Assembly (NCBI GenBank): GCA_021234155.1
Contig: JAJEKV010000023.1
Span: 5,851,945 to 5,915,944, forward strand
Source of the DNA: Isoetes taiwanensis
Lineage: Eukaryota > Streptophyta > Lycopodiopsida > Isoetales > Isoetaceae
Direction of reading: 5' to 3'
Length of the DNA: 64,000 nt
Of this stretch, positions 40,996-51,541 are shown piece after piece (position 1 is the first letter of the stretch; the number at the start of each line of letters is the position of its first letter). The notes below the pieces were generated by a model that saw only the letters and a list, made by a program, of their open reading frames with translations, was not told the DNA's origin and made no database searches. A program made the position numbers and the translations under genes.

Positions 40996-41790
40996 ACCAT
41001 ATGGCACTGCACTTACGCCAGTTCAACAACTATATAGATGCCAAGAAGCTGTTTTGCCATATCAAGATTGTCTTCAGAGGTCCCTAGGAGAAGGAAGATA
41101 TCATCTACAAATTGATTACACACAATCTGGAAACCATCACCTATACCCAAGTCTTCTACAAAAGAGCTATTAGGGATTGTTTGAGATCATAAAAGGGCTT
41201 TCTAAGAAATTTTGACTAAATGAACCACCAAACAAAAAATGGAACCGATAACCCAGTCAGCAAAACAGTTATAACTAGCTCAATAGATTACATTTTCTAA
41301 CTTACTATTTGATAGAAAACATTAAACAAGTCTTTGTTTCGTGCAATAAATAGATCTCATTGAGAACTTTCCAACTAGAGTGGTTTGCATATCTCCCCCC
41401 CTTTTTTTTGGAGGTAAGCATGTATATTATATTAATAAAAAGAAAAAACACCTACATGGACGATATGTCCAGATATCCCCCTCCATGCTCCAGTAGTAGT
41501 GGAAAAATATAAGAAAATTTATCAAAATGCCTCTATGAGTTTATGTAATTACCAAAATGCCCTTATGAGTTTCAAAATTACCAAAATACCCCTCACTCAA
41601 ATAAATATACAAATAAATTATCAATTTGCCCTTAGACACCAAACTTAATTACCAAAATACCCATACACAACAAACTTGATCACCAAAATGGCATTACATA
41701 CTAATTTTGATCAATCTACACCAAATTTAATTACCAAAATGCCCTTTATGTCAAACTTACTTACCAAAATACCCCTACATAGCTTGTTGT
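40996..41790 (-). repeat. Inverted copy of the 3.21-3.98 kb tail (RT fragment plus minisatellite)
   Basis: From AGACCATATGGCACTGCACT (40998) to the ACCAAAATACCCCTACATAG block near 41780, this is the reverse complement of 3970-3215. It includes the QF(V)DDIFLLLG RT piece (minus strand here), the T-tract plus GGAGGTAAGCATGTATATTA and the TTACCAAAATGCCC minisatellite. Both large copies join this tail at the same tail position but at different points of their transposase gene. Confidence 0.8.
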
Positions 41791-42275
41791 GACACTTACA
41801 AGGCGCTAGTGTTTCTTATGGTTTTAATGCACGATGATGCTATTGGAGGCGTGTTACCACCAGCCACACGCAGATCCCTTGGATGTCCAAAACCTAAACG
41901 CATGTGCACAGGAGAAGAAGATGTAGAGAAGAGGACTATCTATGTGGAAGTTGTAATGGAAGACATAATTGCTATTGTAGGGCTCCAATTCGGTGATGAT
42001 TGTGACTTCTGTAATCTCTTTGTTGAATTTAAACTTCTATTTTTGAGCCATTTAGTATAGATTGAGTTATGTAAGAACATTTTGGTAATTAAGTTTGATA
42101 TACAAGGGGTATTTTAGTAATTAAGTTTAGTGTGTACAAATTGATAATTTGTTTGTATGTTCATTTTATACAGTGTATTTATTTGAGTCATGGGTATTTT
42201 GGTAATTTTGAAACTCATAAAGGCATTTTGGTAATTACATAAACTCATAGGGGTATTTTGGTAGTTTTCCCAAAA
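41480..42275. repeat. Long inverted minisatellite arms around a short ORF
   Basis: Arm 1 (41500-41785, motif ATTACCAAAATGCCCTTATG) and arm 2 (42065-42275, its inverse CATAAGGGCATTTTGGTAAT) can pair over ~200 bp with mismatches, with a ~280-bp loop. This is a foldback-type arrangement. Confidence 0.65.
41809..42060 (+). pseudogene. Mutator-like transposase C-terminal scrap (tentative)
   Basis: The open frame includes VLPPATRRSLGCPKPKRMCT then GEEDVEKRTIYVE. The pattern PPxTRRxxGRPKKKR…GE…KR is common near the zinc-knuckle end of MULE/FAR1-type transposases. Arg of GRPKKK is replaced by Cys, and no CCHC follows (CDFC only). It lies exactly between the inverted minisatellite arms, so it may be internal sequence of a foldback element. 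The similarity is short and could be chance. Confidence 0.35.
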
Positions 42276-42379
42276 ATATATTGAAGACTTGTAGATTACC
42301 AATCCGTAGCTTCTACAATACTTCCTATGGTGTCCCAACCCCATAATTGCAACCTCCAAATTGAAGTATTTGTGGATCT

Positions 42380-45300
42380 GAGTGGCAGAAAGTGCCTGTT
42401 TTCCAATTATGACATCATACCTATGTTCTTAGACTGTCCATAGAGCAATGTTGATGACCAAAACTCTGGTCCTTAATCCTGTTGAGGCTAGGAGAATACA
42501 TGGCCACTTCCATTCCTCCGGAGTCACGTGAAGTATGGGTGAGACCAGTGCCAAAAGTTTACAATCATAGGACATAAGAGTATGTGCTCGACTGATTTGC
42601 ATTGTCCACATCCAAGTGGGCAGATATCTGATCCCACTATCTTTCTCCTCGAGCTAATCCCATTGGAACAACTGTATCTTTTTGGAGCAGCAGCATTGCC
42701 AGGAACCAACCAAGAGTTGTAGGAGCACCTCATGTGTAATATCCAGGCTAATCAAAACCTTGAAGAGGGAAAGGTTCGTCTTTAGCCTGTAAATCTCACT
42801 TACTGAATACTCCTCCTGACCTTCTACCCCCCAGATCTCACTTAGGCCTACAATCCCTGAGAAGTCATGAAATTTATCTATAATGCTCCGAAAAACATTC
42901 TTCTCCAAAGCACTACCTTGTTTGAACCTATTTTGGAATTTTGGCTAAGAGGACCAATGGCCATCCACCCAAACATCAGCTAAGTGTCAGATCCCTTGTT
43001 GCATCCACCTCAAGTATATACGATGATGGACTAGAGCCAGGGGTAGACTATGCTTCAGAAGAGGCTAAGACCTCCCATTTCTTCTTCAGAGCAGGTTTTA
43101 GGTAAAAGTCCTCTATGACCTCCTACCATGCATCGAGTAGGCCTCGCATAAAGGGAGATGCGCCATGTGGCATAGAGAAAGAGTAAAGAAACGAGCTTAC
43201 CCCATCTATAAGAACTAACAGTCTGCCTAGAGGTGCACATTTGCCAAGACAAAATCGAACAAAGTAAAGCGCAGGTGATTGCTCTCCTATAAGCGATCTC
43301 CATATTATTTTAGCTGCCAATGCCTGAGATTGCAGCAGTAGATCCTTGCACCCCAATCCCCCAATCATCCAACTCTCCGTAGTTGTACCTCAGCTTTGAC
43401 CAGGCGCTCAAGACATTTGCAACAATTAGGAATAGACAGGGTGCCAGTGGTCATCCTTGTCTAACTCCCTTCCTTATTTGAAACAATCATGTAGGCCTCC
43501 CATTGAGAATCATTGGTGCAATGGCAAGATTGTTAAGGCCCATTACCTTCCCAATCAAATCCGGATGAAATCGCATTTGATGCATAATCCTCTCTAGGCA
43601 CTGCCACTGTAAGGAGTCATATGCTCTCTTATAATCCAACTTCAGAAGAACTACATGTTGACATGATCTCTGATACCAATGTGTCCTTGCTGCGAGATAA
43701 TTATCCAATATGAACCTTTCCAGTAGGAAGCATGACTGCTCCTTATCGATCACCCTGAAGCACATGTCTCATCCTAGATGCAATTATCTTAGCCAAAATC
43801 TTGTAAGTGATATTCCTCAGAGCAATGGATCTCCACTTCCCTATGGATAGTGGTCTATCCACTTTATGTATCAAGGAAAAAAAGCCTATGAAAATGGCCA
43901 GGTGGAGTTCCTTCATCGACCATGTCCCTCTGATGGCATCCACCAAATCATCCTTAAGTTGAGACAAAGTAAAACTCAGGGGCAACCCATCTGGACTAGG
44001 GGACTTACCCATGCCATGGAGCATAGTGTTTTGAAAACCTCTTGCTCTGTGATGTCAGCCATGAGTTGTCGATTGTCAGCAGGGAGTATACTAGTTTGAA
44101 TCACCCTGGAACATGCCTCTATAGTGTCCTCAAGACCCAGCGGCTGTGAGTCCTTTGAGAAAAGGAACTAGTATGTCTATTTAAGAAAGACATCAACATC
44201 ATGTTACTTGTCAATGATCACTCCCTTATCATTGAAAACCCTCAAAATTCCATTCTCTGCTAGCCTGACCCCTGCCACTCTAAAGAACGCTTGGAGTTCT
44301 TATGGTCCAACTCCGTATACCATCTAGATTTTGATTTTACAGCAGAGCCCCGTGCCTCTTCCTATCAATAGCCTTCGTCTGCCTTTCCATCTCCTCCTCT
44401 CTATCTTGCTTACCAATATCAAGGGGGGTCATTCAACAGATCTTGTCTAATGCTTCTTAGCTCATTATAGAGGTCATTTTTTCTCCTTCTTAAATGCAGC
44501 AACATGATCTCTACCCCATGACTTTATCCATTTTTTCATAGCCATTACCTTCTGTACCCATCTTTTCATGTTAGGTAGGGATGTCCAAGGAAACAAGGCA
44601 AGGAACAACTTGAATGCATCTAAAAAGCTCTGCTTAGTCACGTAACTTGTATTGAACTTGAATGCAAAGGATCCCTTCTCATGTATCTTCAGTAAGGATT
44701 CAAATGTCAGCACTTGTGAACGGTCTGAATGAAAGAAGCAAAGATCTGCCTCTATGACGCATTGATCCATAAAGTTAGCTGCTCTATTCACTATATAGAA
44801 ACAGTTAAGGAGGCAATAGATGCAGCTCTGACCACTAGGAGTAAAGAGCAATGTGGAGTGTACGTAGTAGCCCAATATCATTAGTTATTCCAAAGTAGCC
44901 TTTTCCCGAAGCTGATGGTTTCAGTTGACTCCTAACTTTTGGTCCCAAGTATCCGTCATGTTAAAGTCCCCTACTAGCACCTAATTATACACCAATTTCA
45001 TTGTAGCCCAATTGTCAATTTCACCCCACAATATGGCCCTTTCTGCTGGCTTATTGAAGGCATAAACATTATAGATCCCAATTGACCCCCTGCACTTCAA
45101 ATATAAGAGCCTGCCATCTATTCGTAGTGCTTGCGTAGGTGGGATTAGGTGTCAATTCCTTCCAAAGGACTTCCCCCTCCTTCCCCCCCTCCCCAGTACC
45201 ATCCGCTTTGGAAATAAATGAGTTGTATATACATACCATTCATCCTCCACGAGAATATGCTTCAAAATCACCCAACCTATGCACTTGAATAATCATATCA

Positions 45301-45480
45301 GTCTGCGTAGAACGCATGGTTGTCAATATGATTCCGCCACGATACAATTCTCATATCAGCTGTCACCCCCTAACACAAATTCACCCACACCTAGATAGGC
45401 CATTTGTTTCTTGAAACCAAAGTCTACTAGAGTGATGCACAGCACCTGCCTGTTGGCACAATCTGTACCCACTCCCAACG
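42380..45480 (-). mobile_element. L1-type LINE, minus strand, decayed
   Basis: Minus-strand order: endonuclease scraps around 45450-44890 (…VDFGFKKQMAYLGVGEF…), the long linker 44881-44474 (…MDQCVIEADLCFFHSDRS…, …TKQSFLDAFKLFL…) and the RT fingers GMGKSPSPDGLPLSFTLSQL…, GFFSLIHKVDRPLSIGKWRS, IALRNITYKILAKIIASRM (44024-43750). Then come SCFLLERFILDNYLAARTH and LLKLDYKRAYDSLQW…LERIM (43765-43487), GGLGCKDLLLQSQALAAKII (43368), and a zf-RVT-like end (CPLGCGQCKSVEHILLCP at 42620-42570). This is the classic plant L1 order. The YADD active-site block is not visible in an open frame, and many frameshifts are present. Confidence 0.85.
43487..44024 (-). pseudogene. L1 reverse transcriptase finger and palm segments
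   Basis: These are the two best-preserved pieces of the LINE ORF2, in adjacent frames with a short overlap at 43743-43765. They contain KSPSPDGLP (family KAPGPDG), the LIPK-like SLIHK, WRSIALRN (WRPISLLN) and LDYKRAYDSLQW (LDFEKAYDRVEW) including the first catalytic Asp of LDxxKAYD. A 1-nt change merges the frames. It is not functional. Confidence 0.8.
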
Positions 45481-46279
45481 ACCGATCAGACTAATGAAAA
45501 TACATGGGTCAAAGCACATTGTAGTGGATCACTTGGCATGTCCCCCTGTCCCCCCTTTTTGTGGTGCGAGACTGGCACCAAATTGTGTCGTGAGCGTAAT
45601 GATTTCTAAGAATATTATAGTAAGTGCCAAAAATAGTATAGTAACTGCCAGATTTAGATTCGATGACTCAATTCATATTCCAAACAAACAGATGGGACGG
45701 ATTTATTCCGATACTCAATTCAAATTTCAAACAAACAGATGGGAAGGATTTATTCCTGCACCTCCAATGCTTTATTCAGCACTAACAGGGACTTTTTCCT
45801 GCCTAAAGATATTGAATGCTGCATTAGAAAAGAAATAAGTTTTCTCAGTTTTTCAAATTTCTTCATTTCAAACTTCTTCATATTCTTATTTCTGTGAATT
45901 GCAGGATATTTGTTTGAATCACACGCACGATTTCTGAGCTAGCTATGGCGTGAAGCAGACTTTGAATCCTTTGATGCTCCTTGGCCAGTTTTATCAACTC
46001 TGAAGAACCACACATTAAAAATTAATGTGTGGTTCTTGGGGTTGTTAAGACTAGCATGGAATATCAAAGGTTTGTTTCAATGTTTATCTCCTCCATGATT
46101 CGTTCAGATGCATGGGTTCATTACCTTGCATGTTTGCTGTCATAGCAAAACAGGCTTGCACTGTACTTCAGACATGTTGATTTATTAATATCAAAATTCC
46201 TTTTCTGTTTTTTTCCCAGATTTTGCAAATGTTCATCCATGGTGAAGAATGTATCTGAATGTGTTGCAGATATTGCATG
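45481..46279. other. Intergenic DNA with 47-bp tandem and perfect hairpin
   Basis: A 47-bp unit (ACTCAATTCAWATTYCAAAC…) occurs twice at 45666-45759. AAGAACCACACATTAA (46003-46018), spacer AAA, then TTAATGTGTGGTTCTT (46022-46037) is a perfect 16-bp stem with a 3-nt loop, a likely cruciform or tiny foldback. No gene was recognised. Confidence 0.6.
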
Positions 46280-46531
<252 letters not shown>

Positions 46532-46565
46532 GATCCATGCCAAGGATCTGCATACCTTCTTCACT

Positions 46566-46730
46566 ATGGAAGGAGATAAGATTGGGGAATACTTATTAGA
46601 GTTACTAAGATGTAGAGAGAGTTGTCTGAGAAGATTGAATAATATCCTAGATGATGATGACATGTTGAGTGAGAGTGACGAGTTAGATGAGGACTCTGAA
46701 ACTCATCTACGCTTTTATGATATTGTGTAA
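46566..46730 (+). CDS. Small acidic ORF (54 aa), possible terminal exon
   Basis: ATG 46566 opens MEGDKIGEYLLELLRCRESC…LRRLNNILDDDDMLSESDEL…ETHLRFYDIV, then TAA. It has Leu/Arg helical N-terminal residues followed by an acidic patch. The reading frame is free of simple repeats and its composition differs from the flanking DNA. It lies 37 bp after the CT tract, a place typical of a 5' leader or intron end. I do not recognise a family; it may be the last exon of an unplaced gene. Confidence 0.3.
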   Translation: MEGDKIGEYLLELLRCRESCLRRLNNILDDDDMLSESDELDEDSETHLRFYDIV

Positions 46731-49263
46731 AATTCTGGTTGTCTTTTATATGGGGGTTTTGCGATTAGGATTAGTCGAGAGCAAGTCCTAGAATGGACAA
46801 TCTAGGTTCATTCCCCTCCACGATCTGAAAACTAGAGTTTACTTAAGAATTGGAGAATCTACATGTTGAACAGAATAGGAGGGTTGATGCCCCAAAAAAA
46901 AAAAAAAAAAAATAAAAAAAAATCCATGTTGTTAAGGGTACATAAAAGCGAGTCAAATACTCATAATCCAATCAATTGGGTGCCTCATCATTAATATAAT
47001 ATTGTCATTGAAATATATGGTTTACTAAATACTCTTGCACGATGATTGAGAGTATACATGTGGTATTCCAATGGACCCTGCCATTGAAGAAAAAGGTCTA
47101 TATTACTATATGTACAAATAAGCTGAAATTGGTACAAGAACATTTTCTAATGCATATGATGGGTTTAGATACCTTCCTTTTATCCATCAAATATTTTTGA
47201 TCATAGTTTTTCGAAATGGGACCCAATATTTATCGTGAAATATATCTGCATGGTGGAAAAGGGAATGGATTGGATTGGTACAATATTTCACTACTCATTG
47301 CCTTTGGAGGTGAGCTTGTAGAAAGATTTTATCTTTAGAATGATTTGCTCGAATGCTATAAAATCAAGCACCAATGGTCTAAAAATGATGAATCTAATCA
47401 ATCCCGAAGGCGCGGCTGTAGAAAGATTTTATCTTCAGGATGATTTGCTCAAATACGAATTGTCTAGAAAGTGATGAATCTAATCAGGCGATCGATTCCT
47501 TACAAAGAGAAGCAAGTTGGAAGTTGGTGAGCACACTTGACCCTCTTTTTTCTTCACCCATTACTTAAATACCACTTGGTGAGATATGGAAGATCATCTA
47601 CGAAATCAAAGAACCAAGGCGGAAGTGAGTGTATAAAATTCTCAACTATCATTGCAACTAGAGGAAGCCATATTCTATGTTGGCTAGTGCCAATAAACAA
47701 ACCCGTGATCACAAACTAGGGTTAGTATAGTAGCGGCCATAAAATAAATAAAACATGGGGTGTTATAAAGCGCATGTCCACTTCACATTTATGGCTGCGT
47801 TTTAACTTGGAGGCCCAATATTAGGTAACCGTTGAAGGGTTAATGTGGTCCACGTCAGCTTATTTTTACAAGCAACTAATTAGGGCATTTAATGGTTTAT
47901 TAAGGCCTTAATTATACCACAAAATTCGCCCTTTATTATGTCCATGTGGGCTTGGTTGTATGGTAAAGAGTCGACAAGCATAAACAGCATTTCCATGCCT
48001 TTCTACAACACTTGTGCCCACCATTCCACCATTCCAAACACCCTCCTCTCAAAAGATGGGAACATGTAGATTTTTCAGTCTGACAAGAGAATTTCTCATT
48101 CTAGATATTGGAATGCTTTCACTCGTCAAACATCATGTCATCAAACAACACCCAGACCCCATTCCCTGGTATTATTGCCTACATCTATGTTCAGTCTGTT
48201 GAATTATTTCCCATATCTATACAACAGGGAAGGCATGATGCTGCCTTAGCATGTTCTCTTGCAATTTAATTATGCACATGTGCTTTGTGGTCTCAAATTG
48301 TCATTGTCACACATGATCTTTCTCATCCTTTATTCGAGTTAGAAATAAGTTTGATGCGACTTCCACCTCCCCATTGATGTTTGCAAATGCTGATATCCTA
48401 GCTAGACTGGGATTTGAACATTAGCTTAAGGACAAAACTAAATACTAATTGATTGACACGAATTTGAACATTAACAAAAGCATAAAACTGATACCAAACA
48501 CTAATTGATTGACACGACAGGAAGTTGTTGTGCTTATGTTGGGCATTTGTGATTAGCGACCAGGTGATGTCTTGATTATCAAAAAGATTAGTGCTAGATA
48601 CATTAACATACTAGGATTCATAACAACATCTTAGGAGTATGAAATTCATGGCAGAGATGATATTTCGAGTAATAAGTAGAGCTAGTAGAGGTAAGGAACA
48701 ATGGAAACAGTACTACAATACCGTAGAAAACCTATGGTCTAGGGGCTATAAGCATTACATATACATACAATAAAGATTATACAATGGAATCAGGTTCCAT
48801 TTGTAAAGGTAAATTTTATACAATGAATAAGGTGAAATTTTAAGGTGAACTCTATACTAGTATGAACTTTATACTATGAATCAGGTGAACTTTACAGTAG
48901 CTCTGCTAATCAATTGTATAAGGTGAGATATACTCCTAGAAGCTCTGCACATTAGCTCAAATACACCGTTGAACTTTATATCAATCGATCTGAAAGGTAA
49001 TTTTTTGTGTTCGAAGGCAGTCTAGAGGGGGCACCTCTGCTACAGAGAAAGGTGTATGTGCTTGAGGGTTTACAATGTGCAAGGTTTGTGGGGCATGAGC
49101 ATTAGGGATGCCCCCACATTCTCAAGTAGCCTAGGTAGTGGCTTGAAGCATGAGCAAGGAGAAGCATTAGCAAAAGGGGACCATAAAGGCACCATAACTA
49201 GACAATAATGGATAATTAAATCGTCGTTACTTAGTATTTTGTCTTGCTAAACAGACCAGCGTA
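46731..49263. other. AT-rich intergenic DNA
   Basis: No gene is seen. It contains an A-run (46892-46921), two near-copies of GTAGAAAGATTTTATCTTYAG…GATTTGCTC (47318 and 47411, ~93 bp apart) and an imperfect ~55-bp tandem around CTAATTGATTGACACGA (48420-48520). It also has repeated GGTGAACTTTATACTATGAAT-like phrases (48780-48910). Small ORFs here have no motifs. Confidence 0.4.
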
Positions 49264-49970
49264 GTGGGTCTGTCTAGCTACAAAAGGAGGGGCAGTGCTC
49301 TGGCTATGGTGTCCCCCTGCCTTTGTCTCTTCCCCTTTACGCCAAATCCCACCTTCTTTTCCTCTGTTTTTTTAATCCGGTGGTGCCCAAAATGGATGCG
49401 AACGTGGGCTTTTGGACTTTTCGAGGACTGGTCCTTTGCACCTGGATTTAAATGCAGCATAGAGCCCAAGATTTCCTTGTTCAGCGGTGCCTGTCTCGTG
49501 CTCATGCACCCACTTCTTCTTTTCTCCGTTTTTACTTGATCAGGTGCTCTGTTTTGGGATAATGCGCAAGTTTTGAAGCCCAATTCTGGCTCTTCCACGG
49601 CAAATTCTTCAGAAATTTTGCGTAGATCTACTTGGGTATGCATTATCTCATTTGGGTTTGCTGCATTTTCTTCTTTGGTGAATCAATCTGGCTTGATCCT
49701 TCTCACGGATTTTTTTCTTGCGCAGATGCAAATTGCGGAAAAGCAAACCCTTGCACGCTGACCGTTATGGCTGCTTTACATGAGACAAACGGAGAAGGCG
49801 TGCCCAAAAAGCTTACAGCTATGAAACATTCTTAAAGGAAATCATTCCATCCATAAGAACAAGGCAAGCAAGGTACTGTTTCATCCATGCCCATGTCCTT
49901 TGATTCTTTTCTGGACAATTGGGCGCTTATATTATGCTTCATTCTAGGCATTTGAGCTACAATTTTCAGA
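49264..49970 (+). promoter_or_regulatory. Leader of the 334-aa gene, with introns and a 22-codon uORF
   Basis: The region looks like a spliced 5' leader. A possible donor stands after TCTACTTGG at ~49636. An acceptor TTTTCTTGCGCAG precedes 49726. A donor AAG|GTACTG is near 49872, and a strong acceptor ACAATTTTCAG ends at 49969, immediately before AATGTC. Within the leader exon, ATG 49767 to TAA 49835 encodes MAALHETNGEGVPKKLTAMK-HS, a 22-residue uORF. A shorter uORF starts at 49726. Transcript evidence would be needed to fix exons. Confidence 0.45.
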
Positions 49971-50975
49971 ATGTCTCGCTACTTCAGAATGAGGCCGACC
50001 CAGAAGTCTAATTTCGTAGAAGTAGACACATACATGTTTGAAGATCATCCTCCTCCTCAGGCTGATTCCCCACCTGCCAGAAGAGAAAGAAATGCTCCGG
50101 CTTATACAGATCCTCTGAAATCAGAGCTTGTAGCAGCGCTTGAAAGGGCCATGTCTATCAAGGAAAAGAAACAGCAGACTCAACAGGATCATTGGGGTGC
50201 AAGTCTGCAACGGGCCACCTCTGTGCGAGAAAATCAAGCACAGAAAGAAGTGCCAGTTTTTCAAAGAAGCAGATCCAACAGAGAAAGCCACCACATGCCT
50301 GATCAGTCTCATTCTTGCCATGATAAAGAAAATGCAGCTCTTCGTTTGGCAGTGCAAAAAGCCTTGTCCGTTAGGGAAGGCAGAAATGGCTATGGCTATG
50401 GCTATGGCCATGGCCATGGCCATGATTATGGCAGCAGGATTGCTGCAGAAGCTAGGGATGCCTTTGATCCTAGAAATGCTTCACTTTTTGAAGCTGATAC
50501 AAAGCTACACTGTCACCATGGACAGATGAACACACAGATGGAAGATGCTGCAAAGGCCATAGCTGAAGAAACTGATTCAGGATTTTGGTGGAAGAAGAAA
50601 AAGCCAACTTCTCTGCAGAGGGCTCAGTCTTTGAGGTATAACAGGATAGCTTCAGAGGGAGAAGGTTATGCTCCTCCTAGGACTTCATTCTACAGCAAAG
50701 GTGGAGACCAAGGTTATCTTCCTTCTCAGGCTGGTGCTATAGGATATCCTGCAGTTATTATTTCTAGAACTTATCCTACCAAAGATGGAGAAGCTGCTTG
50801 CCTTGAGTGTGCTTCTTGTGGTAGAGGTTTAGGTGTTATCATGCATGGTGTTCCTTTGGGAGAGAGATCTGTTAAGCCTTGTGAAGCCTGCCACCAGCCT
50901 CAGTCTAGCTCACAGCCTAAACCAAAGAAGAAGAACGGATTCGTCAAGAGTGTTCGCAAGATCCTTCACTTGTGA
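49971..50975 (+). CDS. Plant protein of unknown function with repeated RAxSxRE motifs and C-terminal CxxC pair
   Basis: This single-exon, 334-residue ORF follows a perfect splice acceptor. It begins MSRYFRMRPTQKSNFVEVDT. Five copies of a short motif are spread through it: LERAMSIKEK (~58), LQRATSVREN (~78), FQRSRSNRES (~97), VQKALSVREG (~128) and LQRAQSLRYN (~216). Each has Arg or Lys three residues before Ser (R/K-x-x-S), a plausible kinase site. A GY/GH run (GYGYGYGHGHGHDYG) is near residue 140. Near the C-terminus CLECASC…CEACH (four Cys in CxxC-type pairs) may bind zinc, and the end is basic (KKKNGFVKSVRKILHL). No known catalytic domain is recognised. Codon use and the leader suggest a real, single-copy gene. 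Confidence 0.7.
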   Translation: MSRYFRMRPTQKSNFVEVDTYMFEDHPPPQADSPPARRERNAPAYTDPLKSELVAALERAMSIKEKKQQTQQDHWGASLQRATSVRENQAQKEVPVFQRSRSNRESHHMPDQSHSCHDKENAALRLAVQKALSVREGRNGYGYGYGHGHGHDYGSRIAAEARDAFDPRNASLFEADTKLHCHHGQMNTQMEDAAKAIAEETDSGFWWKKKKPTSLQRAQSLRYNRIASEGEGYAPPRTSFYSKGGDQGYLPSQAGAIGYPAVIISRTYPTKDGEAACLECASCGRGLGVIMHGVPLGERSVKPCEACHQPQSSSQPKPKKKNGFVKSVRKILHL

Positions 50976-51541
50976 TTATTTTCATCTTTACATGCCTCCT
51001 GTTTTGCTTGATACTTTGTACACCTTTAGCTCTTTATCTAGTGATCTTTCATTTGTGCAGCATCCTTAATTGTCATTTGCCATGCTTTGCCTGTGTACAA
51101 ATGTTCTATAGACATGGCAATTGGAGACTGTTATGGCCATTTGTATAAACACAAATCTTGAGACGAATGAAGCTTTTAACTCCTAAGGAGTTCTTGTTGT
51201 CAATCTCGTTATTTTATGGAAAAATGCTATTCCGTGTTGATCAGAAGATAGGTTATTGTATGACAAATTCTCAATATGTTTCCCCACCCATCCTATCCCA
51301 AAACAGCAAATTTAAAAATTCTGGATGAATTTAAAGCAATTGATTCACCAGTGGGGCAAGTTGATCTGTATCTGTTGGTTGGTCATAATGACAATTTATA
51401 CAGCAAGAGTAAGGAGGGCACACTTGAACATCCAATAACTGGGATCACCACTGGCCTCTAAGCCTTGCATCAGGGCATATAACATGCTCACAATCACAAT
51501 ATTTACAATAAAGAAAAGAAAGAGCTTTATATCCTTCTTTC
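50976..51541. other. 3' regions of two convergent genes
   Basis: This holds the probable 3' UTR of the 334-aa gene on the plus strand and the 3' UTR of the F-box/LRR gene on the minus strand. No other feature is visible. The two genes converge with ~566 bp between stop codons. Confidence 0.45.

Noticed and set aside
50121-50423. Minus-strand ORF with MAMAMAIAIAIA
   Set aside because: Antisense of the Gly-Tyr/Gly-His run in the 334-aa gene.
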